Part shown: positions 9,087-17,608 of the stretch, piece after piece | Layout: each line of letters begins with the position of its first letter | Position numbering within the stretch: the stretch's first letter is position 1 | Assembly: GCF_038235435.1 (NCBI RefSeq) | Contig: NZ_CP151275.1 | Span: 868,001-932,000 of the forward strand | Reading direction: 5' to 3' | Origin: Niveibacterium sp. SC-1 | GTDB lineage: Bacteria > Pseudomonadota > Gammaproteobacteria > Burkholderiales > Rhodocyclaceae | Length of the DNA stretch: 64,000 nt | Position numbers and translations under genes: made by a program | Notes under the pieces: model-generated | What the model was told of the DNA's origin: nothing | The model's input: the letters and a program-made list of their open reading frames with translations, nothing else | The model's database searches: none

Positions 9087-9761
9087 ATGGACCAGAATCA
9101 GCTCAAGCGGCTCGTCGGAGAGGCCGCCGTGGATTACGTGGCGGCGCGCGTGACGCGCGACAGCATCATCGGCGTCGGCACGGGTTCGACCGCCAATTGT
9201 TTCATCGATGGCCTTGCCCGTATCAAGGATCGCTTTGCTGCGGCGGTGTCCAGTTCGGAGGCCAGCAGCCAGCGTCTGGCTGCGCTGGGCATCCGTGTGC
9301 TGGACCTGAACGATGTGAGCGAATTTCCGGTGTACGTGGATGGCGCGGATGAAGTCGATCCGGGCCTGCACGCGATCAAGGGCGGTGGCGCGGCGCTCAC
9401 GCGCGAGAAGATCGTGCGTTCGGTCGCGCAGGAGTTCGTCTGCATCGCGGACGCGAGCAAGCGCGTGCCGGTGATGGGGCGCTTCCCGCTGCCGGTGGAG
9501 GTGATCCCGATGGCGCGCGCGAGCGTGAGCCGCGCCCTGCGGGCTCTGGGCGGCGACCCGCGCTGGCGCGAGGGCGTGGTGACCGACAACGGCAACATCA
9601 TCCTGGATGTGCACGGCTTTTCCATCACCGACCCGGTTGGCCTGGAAAGCGAGATCGACCATATTGCAGGGGTTGTGACCAACGGGCTCTTCGCGCGCAG
9701 GGCGGTCGACGTCCTCCTGGTCAGCAATGCAGAGGGCGTAGAGCAGGTGAAACGTTCCTGA
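9087..9761 (+). CDS. rpiA: Ribose-5-phosphate isomerase A
   Basis: This 224-residue enzyme interconverts ribose 5-phosphate and ribulose 5-phosphate in the pentose phosphate pathway. It has the phosphate-binding [12 protein letters not shown] loop, the catalytic DGADEVD motif and the [11 protein letters not shown] motif. The frame is open 19 codons further upstream (to 9030), but the ATG at 9087 gives the normal family length and N-terminus and lies just downstream of a plausible -10. phoU follows after a 49-bp gap. Confidence 0.97.
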   Translation: MDQNQLKRLVGEAAVDYVAARVTRDSIIGVGTGSTANCFIDGLARIKDRFAAAVSSSEASSQRLAALGIRVLDLNDVSEFPVYVDGADEVDPGLHAIKGGGAALTREKIVRSVAQEFVCIADASKRVPVMGRFPLPVEVIPMARASVSRALRALGGDPRWREGVVTDNGNIILDVHGFSITDPVGLESEIDHIAGVVTNGLFARRAVDVLLVSNAEGVEQVKRS

Positions 9762-9810
9762 AATCTTCGTGCGCTAGCATGGCGCGCTCACGCAAGAAAG
9801 GATTCCCTTG

Positions 9811-10515
9811 ATGTCCGATCACACTTCCAAGCAGTTCGACCTCGAGCTGGAAAGCATTCGTACCCGCGTCCTGCAGATGGGCGGCCTGGTTGAACAGCAG
9901 ATTGCACGCGCCGTGCTCGGACTGATCGAAGGGGATGCTTCGCTGATCTACGCAGTGATCGAGGATGACCACAAGGTCAACCAGCTGGAGGTCGAGCTCG
10001 ACGAGGCCTGCACGCAGGTGCTCGCCAAGCGCCAGCCTGCCGCGGTCGATCTGCGGCTGATCACCACCGTGATCAAGACGATCACCGATCTGGAGCGCGT
10101 CGGCGACGAGGCGAAGAAGATCGCGAAGATGGCCAAGGCAATCCGCGACGGTTCGCTTGCCGTGCCCGATGTGCAGGTCCGCCACATGGCCGATCTGGCG
10201 GTCGCGCAGCTGCGCCATGCGCTGGATTGCTTCGCCCGCCTGGACATGGAGGGCGCGACCGAAGTGGTGCGCCACGACAAGCGCCTGGATGCCGAATTCA
10301 AGGCGGTGATGCGCCAGGTCATCACCTTCATGATGGAAGACCCGCGCATGATCTCGGGTGGCATCGACATGATCTTCGTCGCCAAAGCCCTCGAACGGAT
10401 TGGCGACCACGCCAAGAACATGGCTCAGTACGTGTTCTACATGGCCAAGGGCGAGGACATGCGTCATGCCCAGCTCGAGCAGATCGAGCAGGCCGCGCAG
10501 GCCGCGCGCGCCTGA
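9811..10515 (+). CDS. phoU: Phosphate signalling protein PhoU
   Basis: The 234-residue all-helical protein is a duplicated three-helix PhoU domain that restrains PhoR/PhoB signalling and phosphate uptake. Recognisable segments are QMGGLVEQQI near the start, VDLRLITTVIKTITDLERVGDEAKKI in the first repeat and FVAKALERIGDHAKNMAQYV in the second; both repeats hold the acidic metal-binding E/DxxxD-type motifs. ATG at 9811 has a good AAGAAAGGA site 9 bp upstream. The pst genes are not next to it in this window. A strong terminator follows. Confidence 0.97.
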   Translation: MSDHTSKQFDLELESIRTRVLQMGGLVEQQIARAVLGLIEGDASLIYAVIEDDHKVNQLEVELDEACTQVLAKRQPAAVDLRLITTVIKTITDLERVGDEAKKIAKMAKAIRDGSLAVPDVQVRHMADLAVAQLRHALDCFARLDMEGATEVVRHDKRLDAEFKAVMRQVITFMMEDPRMISGGIDMIFVAKALERIGDHAKNMAQYVFYMAKGEDMRHAQLEQIEQAAQAARA

Positions 10516-10552
10516 CGGGGTTGGCGGCGCATTGCGCGCCGCGCCCTCAAGC

Positions 10553-10584
10553 AAAAAGGCGATCCGCAAGGATCGCCTTTTTTT
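10553..10584. terminator. Bidirectional intrinsic terminator after phoU
   Basis: A perfect 13-bp stem (10553-10565 with 10570-10582) closes a GCAA tetraloop and is flanked by A and T runs. It can end phoU transcription and also that of the convergent small ORF at 10632-10823. Confidence 0.93.
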
Positions 10585-10631
10585 GTTGTCGCGCCCGCGC
10601 GGCTTCTACGCCGTGGGCAGGGTGCCGCGCT

Positions 10632-10823
10632 TCACGCGACCCAGCTGACGCTGGCGTAGGCCGCGTCGTCCTCGTCGTAAGGGTCGTCGAGCGGGGCATC
10701 GGCTTCGTTGGCCGCCACGCGCATGGCGGCGAGCAGTTCGGCGTCAGTGATGCGGAGCAGGCGTGCCGGCTGCGCAGTGTCGCTACGCAGGTCGCGTGAG
10801 TGGGGGGTATCGAACATCATCAT
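10632..10823 (-). CDS. Small acidic hypothetical protein (63 aa)
   Basis: The ORF begins with three ATG codons in a row and encodes 63 residues with an acidic C-terminal half (LDDPYDEDDAAYASVSW). The family is not recognised, and no signal peptide or membrane helix is visible. A GAGAG element sits about 13 nt before the first ATG. The ORF is convergent with phoU and shares its bidirectional terminator, which supports it as a real transcription unit. Confidence 0.5.
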   Translation of the reverse strand: MMMFDTPHSRDLRSDTAQPARLLRITDAELLAAMRVAANEADAPLDDPYDEDDAAYASVSWVA

Positions 10824-10946
10824 GATGTGTAGGTCTCTCGTCGTGTCGTTAGCGCCGCGAAGCCTAGCGCACGCACGTTGCGGGAAGATTGCGCCAAGGC
10901 CTTGGCCGCGGGCTCGAGTGGAAAGAACGCCCCGGGGGCGGAGCGC

Positions 10947-12341
10947 TCAGTAGGCCGTGTCGTCCTTGACCACCAGCAACGCGGTCTTCACGACGATCCA
11001 CAGATCCATGCCGAGCGACCAGTTGCGCAGGTATTCGAGGTCGAACTCGATGCGCTTCTGCATCTTGTCCACGGTCTCGGTCTCGCCGCGGTAGCCATTG
11101 ACCTGGGCCCAGCCCGTGATGCCGGGCTTGACCTTGTGGCGGACCATGTAGCCCTTGATCAGCTTGCGATAGGTCTCGTTGTGGGCGACGGCGTGGGGGC
11201 GCGGACCGACGATGCTCATGCGTCCCTGCAGCACGTTCATGAACTGCGGCAATTCGTCCAGCGAGGTCTTGCGGATGAAGGCCCCGAAAGGCGTGATGCG
11301 CGAGTCGTTGCGCGTCGCCTGGGTCACTTTCTCGCCATCCTCGGTGACCCGCATCGAGCGGAACTTGTAGACGATGATCTCCTTGCCATCGAGGCCGTAG
11401 CGGCGCTGGCGGAAGATGATCGGGCCTGGAGACGACATCTTCACCCCGATTGCCACGCCGAGCAGGATCGGCGAGATCAGCACCAGGATGATCAGCGAGA
11501 GCAGGATGTCCTCGCAGCGCTTGAGGATGCCATTGAAGCCGGTGAAGGGCGTATCGCAGACCGCCACGACCGGCATGCCGGCCATGGTTTCCATGCGGCC
11601 GTTGATGAGGTCGGTGACGAAGATGTCCGGGGTGAAATAGATCGAGGCGGTGGTGTCCTTGAGGTCGTCGAGCAGACTGAGGATGCGCGGCTGGGTCGCC
11701 ATCGGCAGGGCGAGATAGATGCGGTCCACATGGTGCGTCTTCACGTACTCGGCCAGGCCGGAGAGATTGCCAAGCAGGGGTGCGTCACCGATCTGCTTGA
11801 GCCGGTCGCGCTCGCGATCGTCGAAGTAGCCCAGGAAACGCACGCCCAGGTACTTGTTCTCGCGGAACTGGGTGGAAAGCTGTTGGCCGATTTCATTCAC
11901 GCCGCAGATCACGGCGTTCGCCTCGGATTCGGACAGCACCAGCATGCGCGGCACGGCGACGCGCGCGATCATCTGCGTGCCGAACTGCAGGAAGGGCAGG
12001 CTGATGAACCAGGCGAACAGCGCCCTATCCGAGAAGCTGTCCAGATAGCCGCTGGCGTAGCCGAAGAGGATCAAGACGCCAGCGAGCGTCATGGAGCTCA
12101 TCAGGGCCTTGCGCGCGACCCGCCGCGGCGATTCGCTCAGCAGCATGTCGCCAGGGAAGCTCAGGGAGAAGGCGATGAGCGCCAGGATCACATAGCGCGC
12201 ATCGAGGGTCTCGCCATAGATCGCCGCGCAGGCGAACAAGGACCCCACCACGACGGCCGGATCCAGGAAGGATTCCACCGCACCGGCCAGGGTGATGGTG
12301 CTGCGAAGAGGGGTGCGCTGCTTGTCGAGGGTGCCGAGCAT
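10947..12341 (-). CDS. Undecaprenyl-phosphate sugar-1-phosphate transferase (priming enzyme of EPS)
   Basis: The 464-residue polyisoprenyl-phosphate hexose-1-phosphate transferase has the WcaJ/PssY-type layout: four N-terminal membrane helices, a Rossmann-like CoA-binding-type domain (about 135-260), another helix and a bacterial sugar transferase domain (about 270-464). The catalytic domain shows SSPGPIIFRQRRYG, YKFRSM, DELPQFMNVLQG, SIVGPRPHAVAHNE and KPGITGWAQVNGYRGET. Such enzymes load the first sugar phosphate, usually glucose, on the lipid carrier. It is transcribed away from epsL and starts the repeat unit for the EPS locus. Confidence 0.93.
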   Translation of the reverse strand: MLGTLDKQRTPLRSTITLAGAVESFLDPAVVVGSLFACAAIYGETLDARYVILALIAFSLSFPGDMLLSESPRRVARKALMSSMTLAGVLILFGYASGYLDSFSDRALFAWFISLPFLQFGTQMIARVAVPRMLVLSESEANAVICGVNEIGQQLSTQFRENKYLGVRFLGYFDDRERDRLKQIGDAPLLGNLSGLAEYVKTHHVDRIYLALPMATQPRILSLLDDLKDTTASIYFTPDIFVTDLINGRMETMAGMPVVAVCDTPFTGFNGILKRCEDILLSLIILVLISPILLGVAIGVKMSSPGPIIFRQRRYGLDGKEIIVYKFRSMRVTEDGEKVTQATRNDSRITPFGAFIRKTSLDELPQFMNVLQGRMSIVGPRPHAVAHNETYRKLIKGYMVRHKVKPGITGWAQVNGYRGETETVDKMQKRIEFDLEYLRNWSLGMDLWIVVKTALLVVKDDTAY

Positions 12342-12377
12342 GAGTTCGTGAATCCGTTTGCGATGTCAGCCTTGCCA

Positions 12378-12393
12378 AGGCACGAATGTTGCG
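12378..12393 (+). promoter_or_regulatory. Sigma-54 (RpoN) promoter of epsL
   Basis: AGGCACGAATGTTGCG matches the RpoN consensus TGGCACG-N4-TTGCW at all core positions except the first and last base, with exact GG-N10-GC spacing. Transcription would start at about 12404, giving a leader of about 35 nt before the epsL ATG at 12439. XrtB/PEP-CTERM EPS systems are often tied to sigma-54 activators of the PrsR type; none is encoded in this window. Confidence 0.72.
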
Positions 12394-12438
12394 GGGATGG
12401 CAGTGATCTCTTGTCCTTCAATCAGAACAACGACCGCC

Positions 12439-13680
12439 ATGCCGCCCATGCCCATTCCCTATAGCAAGAAGTCTTCCAGTTCTCGCCTGTTGCGCGCACT
12501 CCTTGCCGGATCCGGTTGCGGCCTGCTGCTGCAGTCGCCCGCCTTGCGTGCGGATGAGGGGGACGCGTTCCGCTATGGCGGTGGCGCCACCGTGCAGTAC
12601 GAGAGCAACGTTTTTCGCCGCAGCGACGACTCGCCAGCGGGCGCGCCCTCGGATACGTCGTTCCGCGGCTACGGGCTGCTGGGTTTCGACAAGACCTGGA
12701 GCCGCCAGCGCTTCTATGGGGATTTCATCTTCGGGCGTGTGCACTACGCCGAGTTCTCGGAGCTCGACTACAACCGGCAGGACTTCAACGCCGGCTGGAA
12801 GGGGAATTTCCCCGGGAACATCAACACCGGTCTCGACTGGAAGCAGACGCAGTCGCTGGCCAACCTCTCGGACCTTCTGGTCAAGCGCCGCAACGTGATC
12901 ACGCGCGACAACATCGACGGCACCCTGGACATTCCCCTGGTCGCCAACTGGCACCTGCTGGGGGGCGCCGGCTACCAGCAATCGCGCAATTCGAACGACA
13001 TCGACAAGGTCAATGACCTGAACGGCGTCTATGGCGAAGGCGGCGCGCGCTACCTGACCAACTATGGCAACCAGTTCGATCTGGTCTACCGGGAGCTGCA
13101 TTCCGAATACGTTCGGCGGGACACCAGCGCGCGCGTGGATACCCGCTACGTCGAACGTTCGGCCGATCTGCGGGTGCGCTGGGCGCCCACGGGAAACAAC
13201 AGCCTGGAGGGCTTTGTGGGCTTCGTGCGGCGCGAGCACGAAACTCTCGATTACCGGAATTTCGCAGGCCCCAGCTTCCGCCTCAGCGACACCTGGACCC
13301 TGGGCGGATCCACGACCCTGGTCACTACGATTTACCGCACCATGGGCGCCGCGGGTGACAGCGAGTTCGACTACGCAGTGACCAAGGGCCTGCGGATCGC
13401 GCCGACCTATCAGATCAGCGCGAAAATGAGCCTGACGGGCGCGTTTGAATGGCAGGACCGCCGTTACTTCGGCAGCTACTCCAGCGAGGTCCTGAACCTG
13501 CCCAATGTCGCGTCGGGGCGCACCTACGACGACAAGACGCTGGAGCTGGGGCTCAACTACCAGGCCCTGCGTTGGCTGAGAACGCGATTGTCATATATCG
13601 GGCAACGTCGAGATGCCCAGACCGCCTTGTCCGAATTCAGTTCGCACACGGTGTTGCTGGATGCACAACTGAGCTTCTGA
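12439..13680 (+). CDS. epsL: EpsL-like outer-membrane beta-barrel EPS protein
   Basis: The 413-residue protein starts with a signal peptide (about 1-35, cleavage after ALRA) and continues as an outer-membrane beta barrel with alternating residues and many Tyr, Arg and Asp turns (GGATVQYESNVFR, WRQ-type repeats, final LLDAQLSF with terminal Phe). It fits the EpsL family associated with exosortase-B EPS loci, thought to form or assist the polymer exit route. The frame is open back to 12358, but the predicted sigma-54 transcript begins near 12404, so 12439 (or 12448) is the likely start. It is divergent from the priming transferase. Confidence 0.85.
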   Translation: MPPMPIPYSKKSSSSRLLRALLAGSGCGLLLQSPALRADEGDAFRYGGGATVQYESNVFRRSDDSPAGAPSDTSFRGYGLLGFDKTWSRQRFYGDFIFGRVHYAEFSELDYNRQDFNAGWKGNFPGNINTGLDWKQTQSLANLSDLLVKRRNVITRDNIDGTLDIPLVANWHLLGGAGYQQSRNSNDIDKVNDLNGVYGEGGARYLTNYGNQFDLVYRELHSEYVRRDTSARVDTRYVERSADLRVRWAPTGNNSLEGFVGFVRREHETLDYRNFAGPSFRLSDTWTLGGSTTLVTTIYRTMGAAGDSEFDYAVTKGLRIAPTYQISAKMSLTGAFEWQDRRYFGSYSSEVLNLPNVASGRTYDDKTLELGLNYQALRWLRTRLSYIGQRRDAQTALSEFSSHTVLLDAQLSF

Positions 13681-14315
13681 GTATCGAGGTCGCGAAAGCC
13701 TGTCGTGTCATGGCGACAGCGCCGATTGCCTTGTCTGGCGCGGGTTTCGCCGTTTTGACCTCCGCCGCTGGCAATGTTGCTGCGCGGCAAAGCACGGTCA
13801 GCCTGTCGTGTTCGGGCAACAGTGGAGCGCCGCAAGGTTTTGTGCTCCTCCTGCCCCTGCCTGTTTCCTGCATGGGGTGATCGTACGCAAGCCGGACGGT
13901 TTGCGCGCTTGCTGTCGCGAGGGGCCCCAAGGGCCGTGCTTCCGCAGGCCTTGATGGAGCCGTGCGTGTGTTTCCGCACGTCCGGTTCGCTGTCTTGGCA
14001 TGCGGCGTGCTACTCAAGAATCGAATCTGCTTTACGCCTTTGCTCCTGACCTTGCTTTCAGTCCACCAGGTGATGCCGCCGGCATCCCGTTTCTGCTTCC
14101 GACCCCCGCACACGAACGTCCAAAGAACGCAAGTGCCGTGCGATGGTGCAAAGCAGCAATTTGCGCACCGCTTCGGTGCTGGCGGAAATTCGACACGGGG
14201 GCCGAGTCCTTTTGTGGAAAGGCTTGACAGCTGATTGTGCTGTAACGGCCGATGTTGAAAATCCTGCTGTGATCATGTGCGATCGCAGCAAATTTGTGCA
14301 GTAAGGAGTCGCCCC
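13681..14315. other. 635-bp intergenic region between epsL and epsD
   Basis: No ORF here has a recognisable product; the open frames are GC-driven. It contains a sigma-54-like site (13996-14011) and a TTGACA (14224-14229) without a matching -10. Its A+T content looks higher than in neighbouring genes near 14150-14310. It is probably a long regulatory leader or the remnant of a lost gene. Confidence 0.5.
13996..14011 (+). promoter_or_regulatory. Candidate sigma-54 promoter upstream of epsD
   Basis: TGGCATGCGGCGTGCT has GG-N10-GC spacing and matches TGGCACG-N4-TTGCW except at two positions (C to T, T to G). A start near 14022 would leave a long leader of about 290 nt before epsD. It is weaker than the site before epsL and may be chance in GC-rich DNA. 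Confidence 0.35.
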
Positions 14316-15215
14316 ATGAACCGAATGCTCCATTCTCTTCGACCCGTTTCCCTGGTGTTTCTGTGTGCCTTGCCCGCCGCTTGCGCACGTCACGACGCCG
14401 CGCCCAGCGGTCAGGTCGTCGCCAAGGTCAATGGGAGCGAGCTGACCGTGCATCAGCTCAATTACGCGATCCAGCGTTCGGGTGGCGCGGGCGGTGAGGC
14501 CGGCTCGCGAGCCCTGCTTGATCGGCTGGTGGATCAACAGCTCCTGGTGACGGCCGCAGAAGAGAAGAAGCTCGATCGCGACCCTCGCGTGGTCCTCGCG
14601 CTGGACGCTGCGCGCCGCGAGGTGCTTGCGCGCAGCTACCTGGAGCAGATGGCCGCCACGCCCGCCAGCGCCGACAGCAAGGCGGTGCGCGACTACTACC
14701 AGGCTCATCCTGAGCTCTTCGCCGAGCGCAGCATTTATCGCTTCAAACAGATCGTTGTGCCGGGGCAGCTCACGCCTGCCGCGAAGGCCGCGACTGCGAG
14801 CGCCGCCACTCTGGATGGTGTTGCGGCTGCACTGCGCAAGGAAAACGTCAAGTTCACGGAGTCGCAGCAGCAGCGCGCCGCAGAGCAGCTGCCGATGGAG
14901 GTCCTGCCGCGCATGCATGCGCTCAAGCCGGGGCAGCTCCTGACTATTCCTGCAGATGACGGCGTCATGTACGTGGAGCTCGTCGACGCGCGCGTCGAAC
15001 CCATGGACGAGGTGGCAGCGCGACCCTTGATCGAACGTTTCCTCGGCAACAAGGAGCGCGGCGATGCGGCACGCACCGAACTGGCGCGCCTGAAGGCGGG
15101 TGCGAAGGTCGAGTATCTGGGGCAGTTCGCCAAGGCCGATTCGCCCGTCGTGCCGGTGAGCATCGAGCCGACGGCGGATCGTGGCGACGCCTCGGTTCTC
15201 AAGGCCCTCAAGTGA
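14316..15215 (+). CDS. epsD: EpsD-family lipoprotein peptidyl-prolyl isomerase
   Basis: The 299-residue lipoprotein has a lipobox (LPAAC, Cys23) and a SurA/parvulin-like layout: an N-terminal helical chaperone part (about 35-130) and a parvulin-like segment (about 140-260). The isomerase part is degenerate, which is usual for the EpsD family of exosortase-B EPS loci. It probably acts in the periplasm on EPS secretion proteins. ATG at 14316 follows a TAAGGAG site 7 bp upstream; the frame is open to 14277 but without a ribosome site. epsE follows 84 bp later. Confidence 0.86.
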   Translation: MNRMLHSLRPVSLVFLCALPAACARHDAAPSGQVVAKVNGSELTVHQLNYAIQRSGGAGGEAGSRALLDRLVDQQLLVTAAEEKKLDRDPRVVLALDAARREVLARSYLEQMAATPASADSKAVRDYYQAHPELFAERSIYRFKQIVVPGQLTPAAKAATASAATLDGVAAALRKENVKFTESQQQRAAEQLPMEVLPRMHALKPGQLLTIPADDGVMYVELVDARVEPMDEVAARPLIERFLGNKERGDAARTELARLKAGAKVEYLGQFAKADSPVVPVSIEPTADRGDASVLKALK

Positions 15216-15299
15216 CGCACTTCACGCGAGCCCGGTCTCTGCTTGCTCAGTGTCAGGGGCGGGATGAGGTGCTGGCCCGAATCTTGAATCAGGGAACGC

Positions 15300-16178
15300 A
15301 TGCGATACCTAACTGCTTCTGACCTCGCCCACGCTGAGCCGGCCCCCGGGTTCGTGCGGCGCCTGTTCCTCGGTATGTGCGCGCTCCTGCTCGTCAGCCT
15401 CGCGCATGCGCAGGCGGCCCAAAGCGAAGGCGCACCGAAGTCCACCGACGCCCCCGAGTACGCGATTGGCGCAGGTGACGTCCTGCGCGTCAGCGTCTTT
15501 CAGAATCCGGACCTCACGCTCGAGACCCGCGTCTCCGAGAACGGCAGCATCTCGTACCCGCTGGTGGGGACGGTGTCGGTTGGCGGCGAGTCGCTGAGCG
15601 CCGCGGAGAAGAAGATCGCGCAGCGCCTCAAGGATGGCGGCTTTGTGGTGCAGCCGCAGGTCACGATCTTTGTGCTGCAGATCCACGGCAACCAGGTTGC
15701 GGTTCTGGGGCAAGTGAACAAGCCCGGGCGCTATCCGTTGGACACGGCCAACAGCCACCTCTCCGACCTGCTCGCGACGGCGGGCGGCATCGCCAGCACT
15801 GGCGCCGACGTCGTGATCTTCACCGGCGTGCGAGGCGGCAAGCCCGTGCGCCGCGAGATCGACATCGCCTCCATGTTCCTCTCGAATGAGCGCGACAACG
15901 ACATCGTCATGCAGGCGGGCGACATCCTTTACGTGCATCGCGCGCCCGTCTTCTACATCTACGGCGAAGTGCAACGGCCGGGGGTTTTCCGTCTGGAGCG
16001 CGGCGTCACGGTGATGCAGGCGCTGGCCACCGGCGGTGGCCTGACGGCAAAAGGCACGCAGCGCGGGGTCCGGATCCAGCGGCGCGATCCGCAAGGCAAG
16101 GTTCTGGCGGTCGAGCCCCTGCTCGACGAACAGCTGCGTCCCGACGACGTGGTGTACGTCAAGGAAAGCATCTTCTGA
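15300..16178 (+). CDS. epsE: Polysaccharide export protein EpsE (Wza-like)
   Basis: The 292-residue periplasmic/outer-membrane export protein has a membrane-targeting N-terminus (hydrophobic about 22-36, cleavage likely after AHA), a Poly_export domain (about 52-135, starting YAIGAGDVLRVSVFQ) and two SLBB-type beta-grasp repeats (LGQVNKPGRYPL and YGEVQRPGVFRL). No lipobox Cys is seen, unlike Wza. It would form the periplasmic export channel that works with EpsF and EpsL. epsF begins 8 bp after its stop. Confidence 0.93.
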   Translation: MRYLTASDLAHAEPAPGFVRRLFLGMCALLLVSLAHAQAAQSEGAPKSTDAPEYAIGAGDVLRVSVFQNPDLTLETRVSENGSISYPLVGTVSVGGESLSAAEKKIAQRLKDGGFVVQPQVTIFVLQIHGNQVAVLGQVNKPGRYPLDTANSHLSDLLATAGGIASTGADVVIFTGVRGGKPVRREIDIASMFLSNERDNDIVMQAGDILYVHRAPVFYIYGEVQRPGVFRLERGVTVMQALATGGGLTAKGTQRGVRIQRRDPQGKVLAVEPLLDEQLRPDDVVYVKESIF

Positions 16179-16186
16179 GGTCCGCG

Positions 16187-17608
16187 ATGAGCATCGAACA
16201 ACTCTTGCACGTACTGCGTTCGCGCTGGAAGCTGGTGCTGCTGAGCACGGTTCTGGTGTTTGCCGTGGCCCTGATCGTGAGCGCGGTGCTGCCCAAGCGC
16301 TACACCGCGACGGCATCCGTGCTTGCCGAAGCGCGCTCGATCGATCCGGTTTCCGGCGGATTGGCCTCCGTAACCATGCTGCCGGGATATGTGGCGACTC
16401 AGATCGACATCATCTCGAGCGAACGCGTGGCGCGTCGCGTGGTGAAGATGCTGGGTCTGGACAAAAGCCCCGAGGCGGTGCAGCGCTGGCGGGACGAAGC
16501 CGAGGGGCTCGGTACAGTGGAGAACTACTACGCTGGCCTGCTCGCGAAGGGCCTGGAAGTCGTTCCGGGGCGCGAGTCAAACGTGATCTCGATTTCCTTC
16601 CATGGCGCCGACCCCAAAGTCGCTGCATCGATCGCCAACGCCTTCGCGCGCGCCTACGTTGAGACCTCGCTCGAGCTGAAGGTGGACCCCGCCCGTGAAT
16701 ATGCGTCATGGTTCGTCGATCGGACCAAGCAGCTTCGTGACAATCTGGAGCAGGCTCAGACCCGTCTCTCCGCCTTTCAGCGCGACAAGGGCATTGTCTC
16801 CGTCGACGATCGACTCGACGTCGAGAACGCGCGACTTGCCGAGCTGAGCACACAGCTGGCCGCCTCGCAGGCACAACGTGCAGACACGGCCTCGCGGCAA
16901 CGCCAGGCTTCGTCGAGCATGGACACCTCGCCCGATGTGCTGCAGAACCCTGTTGTCTCAGCACTGCGCGCGGACGTGGCACGTCAGGAGGCAAAGCTAA
17001 AGGACTTGTCTGGCCAGCTGGGCGTCAACCACCCGCAGTATCAACGCTCGCTGGCTGAGCTCGTCGAACTCAAGGCCAAACTGGACGCGGAAATGCGCCA
17101 GGTGGCCGCCTCGGTCGGTTCCGCGGCGCAGGCCAACGTCTTTCGCGAAGGGACGATCCGGGGCACGATCGATACGCAGAAGCAACGCATTCTTGCCTTG
17201 CGGCAGCAGCGAGACGAGCTGGCGGTTCTCCAGCGCGACGTCGAGAGCGCGCAAAAAGCCTATGACCTCGTTGCGCAGCGACTCTCGCAACTGAGCCTGG
17301 AGAGCCAGTCTCAGCAGACCAACATCAGCGTCCTCGATGCCGCGGCCGAACCGACTTCGCCGTCGAGCCCGAAGAGCTTGCGCAACGCCCTGCTTGGCCT
17401 CGTGCTCGGTTGCGCGCTTGGCGTCGGGGTTGCGCTTCTGCTCGAGCTGATCGATCCGCGCGTTCGCAGCGTCGGCGATCTGCGCCACTACGCCGGAGTC
17501 CCGGTGCTCGCAGAACTGCCCGAGATCCGCCCGTCGGGCATCCGTCGTCGCAAGGTTCGCCGTGCGGCGGCGGAGCCGACTCTCGCTCAAGCAGGAGCGC
17601 ATGTATGA
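16187..17608 (+). CDS. epsF: Chain length determinant protein EpsF (Wzz-type copolymerase)
   Basis: The 473-residue inner-membrane protein has a Wzz domain with a first helix at about 14-37 and a second at about 398-420 (LGLVLGCALGVGVALLLE), separated by a long periplasmic coiled-coil region. The proline-rich approach to the second helix (EPTSPSSPKS) is typical of polysaccharide copolymerases. It sets polymer length and links the polymerase to the EpsE channel. The C-terminus lacks a fused kinase domain; that role belongs to epsG, whose ATG overlaps the epsF stop (ATGA). Confidence 0.93.
   Translation: MSIEQLLHVLRSRWKLVLLSTVLVFAVALIVSAVLPKRYTATASVLAEARSIDPVSGGLASVTMLPGYVATQIDIISSERVARRVVKMLGLDKSPEAVQRWRDEAEGLGTVENYYAGLLAKGLEVVPGRESNVISISFHGADPKVAASIANAFARAYVETSLELKVDPAREYASWFVDRTKQLRDNLEQAQTRLSAFQRDKGIVSVDDRLDVENARLAELSTQLAASQAQRADTASRQRQASSSMDTSPDVLQNPVVSALRADVARQEAKLKDLSGQLGVNHPQYQRSLAELVELKAKLDAEMRQVAASVGSAAQANVFREGTIRGTIDTQKQRILALRQQRDELAVLQRDVESAQKAYDLVAQRLSQLSLESQSQQTNISVLDAAAEPTSPSSPKSLRNALLGLVLGCALGVGVALLLELIDPRVRSVGDLRHYAGVPVLAELPEIRPSGIRRRKVRRAAAEPTLAQAGAHV

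Noticed and set aside
14224..14229. TTGACA in the epsL-epsD gap as a sigma-70 -35 box
   Set aside because: No acceptable -10 hexamer at 16-18 bp spacing.
15273..15288. TGGCCCGAATCTTGAA before epsE as a sigma-54 promoter
   Set aside because: The essential GC at -12 is GA and the transcript would start at the epsE start codon itself.
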